This document shows, one piece after another, positions 6,287-11,738 of a DNA stretch of 11,738 nucleotides (position 1 is its first letter; every line of letters begins with the position of its first letter). The stretch is from CAYGKP01 sp964350605 (GTDB taxonomy: Bacteria > Bacteroidota > Bacteroidia > Cytophagales > JAAEPT01). Both the position numbers and the translations under genes were made by a program. Location: contig CAYGKP010000067.1 of NCBI GenBank assembly GCA_964350605.1, positions 1-11,738 on the forward strand, written 5' to 3'. The notes beneath the pieces are model-generated. The model searched no databases and was not told the DNA's origin. It worked only from the letters and a program-made list of their open reading frames with translations.

Positions 6287-9223
6287 ATGAAAGTTTCGCC
6301 AAACGAGCCCTTTGAACTGGTCTACTCGCTTTTTCAGCACGAGTATCTGGGCTACCTGTTCGAATCCTTCGTCGTTCAACTCGACGAGAAAGGACGCTTG
6401 TCGTTCAAGCACCAAAACATCTCGTCGAAAAACGCCGACGAATTTGCCGCGGGGCTCGATGCGCGGGACTATCAATTGATCGAATTGATGGACCAGATCC
6501 AGCAGGATCCCATCGCCCACAAATTCATGCGCAAGCGCCTGACGGCCTCGGAATTTTTTCTGCGCACCTACAGCTCGGACCGTGGCGACCAAAGCCTCCA
6601 AGACCTGATTGCCCAGCACGTCGAGAGCCGCAAGCAAGACATCCTGCCCCTTTTGGACGGCAAGCGCATCTTCATCATGGGCAACGACGGCGAACCTGCC
6701 TGGCAGGAAGTGCGCTTCGAACCCGAGGCCGCGCACGTTCGCTTCAGTTTGAATCGAGGCCCAGAGGAAACGCATTATTCCATGCAGATGCGCCTGGGCG
6801 AGCAGATCATCGACCACCGCCAGGGCGACCCCATCATCGTGGCCTTCGACCCCGCGTGGCTGATCGCCGGGGCGGTGCTGTATCATTTCGACGGGCCGCT
6901 CGAGGGCGCGAAACTGAAGCCTTTCCTCGACAAACCGTTCATCCGGATTCCCCGCAAAGTGGAGGACACCTACTTCCGCAAGTTCGTCGCCCCGCTGGTC
7001 GAACATTACGACGTCACGGCCCTGGGCCTGCGCATCGAGACCGAAGCCCCAAACCGCCACGCGCAATTGATTTTCAGCGAGGTGGAGGCGGGTGTGCCCG
7101 TTGACCTGTTTGGCGAGACGAACGTGGCCGTTGCTGACGACGACGAGGACAACGAGTCGAAACTGTTGTTCGAATTGGTGTTCGCCTATGGGGAGTACAA
7201 CTTCCGCACGACCAACGGCACCAGCGCATCGGTGAAGGTCGAGAAGGAGGGCGACAGCTACGTGTTCCACAAAGTCCAGCGCGACTTGGAGTGGGAGAAA
7301 AGCCTGGTCAAGCAACTGCGCGAGTGGGGCCTTGAAGTTCGCGGACTGCGCGTGGTCCTGCCGACGGGAAAAGCCTTCAGTTGGCTCGAACGTTATCGCG
7401 ATTCGTTGGAGGAAGCGGGCATTTCGTTGCTCCAGCGCGAGAAGGGCGGGCGGCGTTATTTCATGGGCCATTCCTCGATCGACATGGAGGTGCAAGAAGC
7501 GGGCGACTGGTTTGACCTGAAGGCCGTGGTCCGGTTCGGACCCTACGAGATTCCGTTCCTGCAATTGCGCGATCTGATCATGGCCCGCAAGCGGGAATTC
7601 ACGTTGCCCAATGGCGAGATCGCCGTAATCCCCGACGCCTGGCTCAGTCAGTATGGCGAGCTCTTGGCCCTCTCGGAAAAGGAAGACGGCCAGGGCCTGC
7701 GCTTGAAGAAGCACCACTTGGCCTTGGTGCAAGAATTGGAGACCGGCAGTCTGGCCCGAGTTTCGATGGACCAGAAGTTGACCCAGCTTCGCGACTTCCA
7801 ACACATCGAGGAAACGCCCCTGCCCGTTGGCTTCAAGGGCACCTTGCGCCCTTATCAGAAGGCCGGTTACAACTGGATGCAATTCCTGGCGCGCTATGGG
7901 TTCGGGGGATGCCTAGCCGACGACATGGGTTTGGGTAAGACGATCCAGACCCTCGCTCTCTTGCAATCGCAAAAGGAACAGGGCTTCGTCAACGCTTCGC
8001 TGCTCATCCTGCCGACCTCGCTGCTCTACAACTGGGAAAAGGAGGCCGAGAAGTTTGCGCCTGACCTGAAAGTATTCCTCTACACGGGCACCTATCGGGA
8101 GAAGAACATTGAGCAGTTCGAGGGCTATGACGTGGTGATTACCTCTTATGGCATCGCGCGGCTCGACATCGAACTGCTGACGGGCTACTACTTCAACTAC
8201 GTGATCCTCGACGAGGCGCAAGCGATCAAGAACCCCTCCTCGAACATTGCCCAGGCGGTCAAGCAACTGCGTTGCCGCCAACGCCTGACCCTGACGGGTA
8301 CCCCGATCGAGAACTCGACGCTCGACCTCTGGTCGCAGGCCGACTTCCTGAACCCCGGCCTGCTGGGCGACCAGAAATTCTTCCGCCGCCATTTCCAGGT
8401 GCCCATCGAAAAGCACCAAAGCGCCGAACGTTCCGGGCGGCTGCACACCATGATGCGGCCCTTCCTGATGCGGCGCACCAAGTCGCAAGTGGTTACCGAA
8501 TTGCCCCCGAAGGTGGAGCAGATTCGCTACGTCGACATGACCGAGGCGCAGGCCGAGCTCTACGAGCAAACCAAGTCGCAGTACCGCAACCTGATCCTCG
8601 ACGAAATCGAGCAGCGGGGCCTGGGCGGCTCGCAGATTCTGATCCTCCAAGGCCTCTCGAAACTGCGCCAGATCGCCAACCACCCCCGCATGGTCGAGGC
8701 CGAGTACAAGGGCGACTCAGGCAAGTTGGACGAAGTGATGGGCATGCTGGAGGAGGCCATCGAATCGGGCCATAAGATTTTGATTTTCAGCCAGTTCGTC
8801 AAGCACTTGTTCCTGCTGAAAGAACAACTCGACAAGCTGGGGATGGAATACGCCTACCTCGACGGCTCGACCAAAGCCCGCCAGCGGCAAGTCGAACTGT
8901 TCCAGAACGACGAGCGGGTGCGCGTCTTCCTCATCTCGCTGAAAGCCGGCGGCTTGGGCCTGAACCTGACCGCCGCCGATTACGTCTTCCTGCTCGACCC
9001 CTGGTGGAACCCCGCCATCGAGGCGCAGGCCGTCGACCGGGCGCACCGCATCGGCCAGACCCAGCAGGTCTACACCTACAAGTTCATCTCGAAGGGCACC
9101 GTCGAGGAGAAAATCCTCAAGCTCCAGGACCGCAAAAAGAAGCTGGCCGAGGACCTGATCTCGATCGAGGAAAACTTCGTGAAGTCCCTCAGCCGAGAGG
9201 ACATCATGGAGCTGTTAGGCTAA
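6287..9223 (+). CDS. SNF2-family DEAD/DEAH-box helicase/ATPase
   Basis: The product is about 978 residues from the ATG at 6287; the MKVSPNEPFELVYSLF start matches Bacteroidota homologues I recall, so the frame's earlier TTG at 6260 is not used. The C-terminal half is a complete SNF2 motor: Walker A DDMGLGKT (545-552, Lys551), Walker B DEAQ (642-645), motif III LTGTPIENSTLDLW, then the second RecA lobe with FSQFVKHL, YLDGSTKARQRQ, LISLKAGGLGLNLTAAD, WWNPAIEAQAVDRAHRIGQ (motif VI, 918-924) and a VEEKILKLQ brace helix. Such proteins are ATP-driven translocases on double-stranded DNA that remodel protein-DNA or polymerase complexes. The first 540 or so residues match no domain I can name by eye; an acidic run (284-288) marks a likely linker. 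No nearby methylase, nuclease or phage gene suggests a defence role. It converges with the next gene across 11 bases. Confidence 0.93.
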   Translation: MKVSPNEPFELVYSLFQHEYLGYLFESFVVQLDEKGRLSFKHQNISSKNADEFAAGLDARDYQLIELMDQIQQDPIAHKFMRKRLTASEFFLRTYSSDRGDQSLQDLIAQHVESRKQDILPLLDGKRIFIMGNDGEPAWQEVRFEPEAAHVRFSLNRGPEETHYSMQMRLGEQIIDHRQGDPIIVAFDPAWLIAGAVLYHFDGPLEGAKLKPFLDKPFIRIPRKVEDTYFRKFVAPLVEHYDVTALGLRIETEAPNRHAQLIFSEVEAGVPVDLFGETNVAVADDDEDNESKLLFELVFAYGEYNFRTTNGTSASVKVEKEGDSYVFHKVQRDLEWEKSLVKQLREWGLEVRGLRVVLPTGKAFSWLERYRDSLEEAGISLLQREKGGRRYFMGHSSIDMEVQEAGDWFDLKAVVRFGPYEIPFLQLRDLIMARKREFTLPNGEIAVIPDAWLSQYGELLALSEKEDGQGLRLKKHHLALVQELETGSLARVSMDQKLTQLRDFQHIEETPLPVGFKGTLRPYQKAGYNWMQFLARYGFGGCLADDMGLGKTIQTLALLQSQKEQGFVNASLLILPTSLLYNWEKEAEKFAPDLKVFLYTGTYREKNIEQFEGYDVVITSYGIARLDIELLTGYYFNYVILDEAQAIKNPSSNIAQAVKQLRCRQRLTLTGTPIENSTLDLWSQADFLNPGLLGDQKFFRRHFQVPIEKHQSAERSGRLHTMMRPFLMRRTKSQVVTELPPKVEQIRYVDMTEAQAELYEQTKSQYRNLILDEIEQRGLGGSQILILQGLSKLRQIANHPRMVEAEYKGDSGKLDEVMGMLEEAIESGHKILIFSQFVKHLFLLKEQLDKLGMEYAYLDGSTKARQRQVELFQNDERVRVFLISLKAGGLGLNLTAADYVFLLDPWWNPAIEAQAVDRAHRIGQTQQVYTYKFISKGTVEEKILKLQDRKKKLAEDLISIEENFVKSLSREDIMELLG

Positions 9224-9234
9224 GGTCAACTCTC

Positions 9235-10719
9235 TTATTTCACCCGCCGATACAGGCGTGAGGCGTAGAGGTTGCGTTCGCCCGCACCGAGGCCCGTCAG
9301 GTCGCTAATCCAGCGACTGTGGGAGCTGGGGGTCATGCGCAAGTCAGCGACCCAGACGAGTTTCGAATGGTCGAAATACCGCTCGACCATCGCACTGTCG
9401 GCGGCCCAGGTCGTTGGGCTGACCAAGAGGTAGTCATAGTCCCACACCTCGCGTTGGAGGCGTTCGCGCTCCTCCTGGGTGTTGTAGCGCAGGAGCAATT
9501 GCATCTCGCTGCCCGCCTGGCGGATGCCGTAGTACGCGTGGTCGTCGGCCACCACTCTGCTGCCCTCGGGCAAGTACGTCGTACAGAACTGGTTGATGTG
9601 GCGGACGTTTCGGCCCTTGTCGCTGATGACCTGAAGTGACTTGGCGGCCAGGAACGCAAAGTTGAAGAGCAGGAGCAACGACACAGCATAGGCCCCGCTG
9701 CGCCGCCAGGTCCAGCCCGTGACGGCCAGCGAACGAAGAATCAAGAGGTAGACAAACGGCAGGATCAAGACCGAGTAGGGACCCCAGTCGAGGACCAGGA
9801 GATAGAACACCGCAATGCCCAGGGCCGCGATCAGGACCAAGGTGTGCAGGTAGAGAATCCCCTGGCGTTTGATGGCCCCCAGAAAGAGGAACACGCCCGT
9901 GGCCAACAGCGGCCACTCTTGGCGGGGGATGTAGCCGCGCCCACCCAGGAAGCCGTGAACGGCCGTTTCGTTGCCGCCGGAGATGGATTGGTAGTAAGCC
10001 CACCACTCCTTGAAGCCGCTGAAGCCCCAGAAAATCCAGCCGATGTAAAGTGCCGCGAAGGGAACCAAGGCCCAGAAAATGACGGCGAACTTCCGGCTCA
10101 CCTCGCGGCTGCCGATTAGGAAGAGGAAGATCAGCGCGGCGGGCAGGTAGAGCACCCCGATGCGCAAGGTAAACAGCACCGCGATCCCCGCGAAGAGCGA
10201 GCCGAGGGCCACGCGCCCCAGGTGGGGAATCGCGAATTCTCGGCGAATGCCGGACATCAAATAGAACAGCGAAAGCAGGAAGAAAAAGATCGCCGGGGTA
10301 TCGGGCCGGCCCGAATGCCAGCCGTTGGAATAGAAGGGGTCGCTGGCCAAGAGCAAGACCCCTAGCAAAGTCAACCCCGGATCGACGCGCAGGTAGAGCA
10401 GGATGCGCCCGAAAATCACCAAACTCATGATTCCGAAGAGCAACCCAATGATCCGCACACTGGCAGGGCCCAGACCGAACAGCTTGATACTTCCCGCCGT
10501 CAGGACGAAGTAGAGCGGCCCACTGCTCAGGGCTTCTTCCCCCTCGCGGGCGACCGAGGCGATCTGGGGCACGAAGCTTTGGTCCGCCGCGAAGGATTCG
10601 GCCACCGAGGCGAAGTACACTTCGTCGAACCACGGGATCGGCCAGCGGCGGACGGTGGCAAAGTGAAGCGCGATCAAGCCGACCAACAGCAAAAATCCAA
10701 TGAGAAAGCGGGTACGCAT
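9235..10719 (-). CDS. GT39/ArnT-like membrane glycosyltransferase
   Basis: The 494-residue product has an N-terminal membrane helix (about 5-22), then the first extracytoplasmic loop with PWFDEVYFA, containing the Asp32-Glu33 pair that is catalytic in PMT/ArnT/GT39 enzymes. About ten more hydrophobic helices follow to about residue 365, including the HSGRPDTPAIFFFLLS segment typical of the family, and a soluble domain of about 130 residues closes the protein. Family members transfer sugars from polyprenyl-phosphate donors to lipids, glycans or proteins on the outer face of the inner membrane; acceptor and donor are unknown here. The ATG at 10719 gives the expected N-terminus directly before helix 1. 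It lies downstream of the lipoprotein gene, separated by a likely terminator (10744-10778), and has a promoter candidate of its own (10725-10755). Confidence 0.82.
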   Translation of the reverse strand: MRTRFLIGFLLLVGLIALHFATVRRWPIPWFDEVYFASVAESFAADQSFVPQIASVAREGEEALSSGPLYFVLTAGSIKLFGLGPASVRIIGLLFGIMSLVIFGRILLYLRVDPGLTLLGVLLLASDPFYSNGWHSGRPDTPAIFFFLLSLFYLMSGIRREFAIPHLGRVALGSLFAGIAVLFTLRIGVLYLPAALIFLFLIGSREVSRKFAVIFWALVPFAALYIGWIFWGFSGFKEWWAYYQSISGGNETAVHGFLGGRGYIPRQEWPLLATGVFLFLGAIKRQGILYLHTLVLIAALGIAVFYLLVLDWGPYSVLILPFVYLLILRSLAVTGWTWRRSGAYAVSLLLLFNFAFLAAKSLQVISDKGRNVRHINQFCTTYLPEGSRVVADDHAYYGIRQAGSEMQLLLRYNTQEERERLQREVWDYDYLLVSPTTWAADSAMVERYFDHSKLVWVADLRMTPSSHSRWISDLTGLGAGERNLYASRLYRRVK

Positions 10720-10724
10720 CGAGG

Positions 10725-10755
10725 CAAAGGTGTGAAAACAAGAACGCGAGCGAAA
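10725..10755 (-). promoter_or_regulatory. Candidate promoter for the glycosyltransferase gene, near-leaderless
   Basis: On the minus strand, TTTC (10755-10752) is followed after 19 bases by CACCTTTG (10732-10725), a one-mismatch -7 element. The box ends five bases before the ATG at 10719, so transcription would start at or within the start codon. The -33 part lies inside the loop and stem of the upstream terminator. Confidence 0.4.
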
Positions 10756-10778
10756 AGTACGTCACTCCTCGCTCGCGT
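10744..10778 (-). terminator. Intrinsic terminator of the lipoprotein gene
   Basis: A perfect 10-base inverted repeat (ACGCGAGCGA at 10744-10753 and its complement TCGCTCGCGT at 10769-10778) encloses a 15-base loop, starting 19 bases past the lipoprotein stop codon. Read on the minus strand, the stem is followed by TTCTTGTTTT, a T-rich tract. In the + direction it is followed by CCCAAG, so it works in the minus direction only. Confidence 0.75.
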
Positions 10779-10797
10779 CCCAAGATGGTGGAGAAGG

Positions 10798-11205
10798 TTA
10801 CGGGGCGACTTCGACCACCTCGAATTCCTTCACGTCTTGATAGAGGATCACCAAGCCCTGGGCCTCCATGTCGTTGTCGTACTTCATGTCGAGCACCTCG
10901 ACGGCCGCGGGCGATTCCAACCCGGCTTTCTCGGCGACGACTTCCTGGAACGGCACGCGGGTGTCCATCGCGTCGGGCTGGTTGATCGCGCCTTCTTCCA
11001 GGCAGGGCGTTAGCTTCTGGTAATAGAACGTCTTCGCCTCGTCCATCGCCACGTAGATGAGCGTGACGCAACCCTCGGCTTCCTCGGGGGGGCCTTCGGT
11101 GTCGGGCAGTTCGCCAACGACTTCTTCGGCTTCATCGGGCGTGGCTTCGCCGCAAGCAGTCAGGAGGAAGGGAAGGAAAAGCAGGGGTAAGGCAACGCGT
11201 CGCAT
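10798..11205 (-). CDS. Small predicted lipoprotein, function unknown
   Basis: The 135-residue product begins with a lipoprotein signal peptide: MRR, a hydrophobic stretch (4-15) and the lipobox LTAC with Cys18 as the acylated residue. The next 27 or so residues are rich in Glu, Asp and Pro, a likely flexible, acidic tether. A compact domain follows (about 45-135) with Cys46 and Cys68, which could form a disulfide in the periplasm, and alternating hydrophobic strands near the end (VEVLDMKYD, GLVILYQD, EFEVVEV). I recognise no family. The acidic stretch near the N-terminus recalls Bacteroidota lipoprotein surface-export signals, but the match is loose. It has its own promoter (11238-11268), sits 51 bases after the carbonic-anhydrase-like gene and ends in a hairpin terminator, so it is probably a single-gene transcript. 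Confidence 0.82.
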   Translation of the reverse strand: MRRVALPLLFLPFLLTACGEATPDEAEEVVGELPDTEGPPEEAEGCVTLIYVAMDEAKTFYYQKLTPCLEEGAINQPDAMDTRVPFQEVVAEKAGLESPAAVEVLDMKYDNDMEAQGLVILYQDVKEFEVVEVAP

Positions 11206-11228
11206 GGCGGGTGGGGTTTGGTTTTGCA

Positions 11229-11250
11229 GGGGGACTTCAAAGTAACCCCC
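11229..11250. promoter_or_regulatory. Imperfect inverted repeat overlapping the lipoprotein promoter
   Basis: On the + strand, GGGGG-ACT (11229-11236) and AGT-AA-CCCCC (11241-11250) pair as 5 plus 3 base pairs with a two-base bulge and a TCAA loop. No T-tract follows in either direction, so it is not a standard terminator. The proposed -7 box (11245-11238) lies inside it, which would suit an operator; it may also be chance. Confidence 0.4.
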
Positions 11251-11268
11251 AAGGGCCTATTGGCCAAA
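11238..11268 (-). promoter_or_regulatory. Bacteroidota-type promoter for the lipoprotein gene
   Basis: On the minus strand, TTTG (11268-11265) is followed after exactly 19 bases by TTACTTTG (11245-11238), one mismatch from TAnnTTTG. Transcription from about 11232 would give a leader of some 26 bases before the ATG at 11205. The -33 element lies within the last codons of the upstream gene. Confidence 0.5.
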
Positions 11269-11738
11269 CCACGAGGCGTACTTCACGTAGTTCCCTGCCG
11301 TGCGGCGGATCATTTCCTGCTGCTCGGCGCTTACGTCGCCCTTGCGTTTGGCGGGCACCCCGGCGTAGAGGCTGCCGGGTTCGACAATCGTGTTTTCGAG
11401 GACGACGGCCCCCGCCGCGATCAGCGAGCCCTTTCCGATCACCGCATGATCCATCACAATCGCGCCCATGCCGATCAGCACGTCGTCTTCAATCGTGCAG
11501 CCGTGGACCAGGGCGCGGTGGCCGATCGAGACGTTGTTGCCGATGGTGAGGGCGGCTTTCTGGTAGGTGCAATGCAGCACCGCGCCGTCTTGGACGTTGA
11601 CCCGATTGCCGAGCCGAATCGCATTGACGTCGCCGCGCACGACGGCGTGGAACCAGAACGTGCACTCGTCGCCCGCCACCACATCGCCGACCACGATCGC
11701 GCCTTCGGCGAGGAAGCAATCCTTACCCAGTTGGGGGG
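11257..11738 (-). CDS. Gamma-carbonic-anhydrase-like hexapeptide-repeat protein (5' end missing)
   Basis: The frame is open to the window edge; about 160 residues are present and probably only some 10-15 N-terminal ones are lost. The protein is a left-handed beta-helix built from hexapeptide repeats (for example VVGDVV, IRLGNRVNVQDGAV, LTIGNNVSIGHRALV, VLIGMGAIV), closing with the YAGVPAKRKGDVS segment and a C-terminal helix. Three histidine codons at 11572-11574, 11518-11520 and 11503-11505 have the spacing of the metal ligands of gamma-class carbonic anhydrases (VLHC, IGH, LVHG), and VVRGDV carries the conserved Arg-Asp. Family members (YrdA/PaaY/CaiE type) are trimers binding zinc or iron; carbonic anhydrase activity is proven for only some. 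Bacteroidota have this gene widely. The stop is TAG. Confidence 0.9.
   Translation of the reverse strand, partial: PQLGKDCFLAEGAIVVGDVVAGDECTFWFHAVVRGDVNAIRLGNRVNVQDGAVLHCTYQKAALTIGNNVSIGHRALVHGCTIEDDVLIGMGAIVMDHAVIGKGSLIAAGAVVLENTIVEPGSLYAGVPAKRKGDVSAEQQEMIRRTAGNYVKYASWFGQ

Noticed and set aside
6092..7882. Open frame of 596 codons on the minus strand, opposite the permease end and the SNF2 gene
   Set aside because: It lies antisense to two well-supported genes, its translation is low in complexity (rich in Gln, Leu, Val, His) and matches no family. GC-rich codon use in the sense gene explains the lack of stops.
9224..9260. Possible two-way terminator between the converging SNF2 and glycosyltransferase genes
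   Set aside because: Only a 4-base CGCC/GGCG stem inside the glycosyltransferase's last codons is present, with no T-tract in either direction.
9434..11071. Second long open frame (545 codons) on the minus strand overlapping the lipoprotein and glycosyltransferase genes
   Set aside because: It crosses the terminator and both genes in a shifted frame, and its Arg/Pro/Gly-rich translation is typical of a shadow frame in GC-rich DNA.
1..11738. A new multi-gene system, mobile element, CRISPR array, tRNA or rRNA
   Set aside because: All genes but two fall into known core families, gene order is typical of a chromosome core, base composition looks even, and no transposase, integrase, repeat array or tRNA-like fold was seen. 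The membrane-protein and lipoprotein genes are the only unknowns, and they are not adjacent.

Overview
The window is GC-rich (by eye roughly 60%) and almost fully coding. It looks like a chromosomal core region from a high-GC member of the Bacteroidota. Three things point there: protein signatures (glyA, TatC with a long first periplasmic loop, the SNF2 helicase N-terminus and the gamma-carbonic-anhydrase-like protein all read as Bacteroidota versions), gene order (tatC-rpiB, and rbfA followed by a LolC/E-type permease), and several upstream motifs of the Bacteroidota -33/-7 type (TTG or TTTG, 19-20 bases, then TAnnTTTG). Class is less certain; a Saprospiria-like lineage is a guess from recalled sequence style.

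Left part, + strand (1-3086): the end of a nitronate monooxygenase/FabK-like flavoprotein, then a promoter and a tight run glyA-tatC-rpiB with gaps of 3 and 2 bases, probably one operon (one-carbon metabolism, twin-arginine protein export, pentose phosphate isomerisation). It converges on a minus-strand gene for a polytopic membrane protein distantly like GT39 glycosyltransferases (3096-4493).

Middle (4494-9223): a 99-base divergent intergenic region drives rbfA on the + strand. rbfA abuts a LolC/LolE-like permease gene (stop and start codons adjacent). A large SNF2-family helicase gene follows.

Right part, minus strand (9235-11738): in transcription order, a gamma-carbonic-anhydrase-like hexapeptide protein (cut by the window edge), a small lipoprotein with its own promoter and a hairpin terminator, and a GT39/ArnT-like membrane glycosyltransferase whose best promoter lies so close to its ATG that the mRNA would be leaderless.

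No RNA genes, insertion sequences, CRISPR arrays, phage genes or defence islands are visible, and no intergenic stretch exceeds about 100 bases. I did not find a convincing new multi-gene system. The points worth a second look are small: two Glu-to-Val changes in TatC, a 15-base direct repeat straddling the rbfA start, a GT39-like protein without the catalytic Asp, an uncharacterised lipoprotein, and a hairpin overlapping that lipoprotein's promoter.
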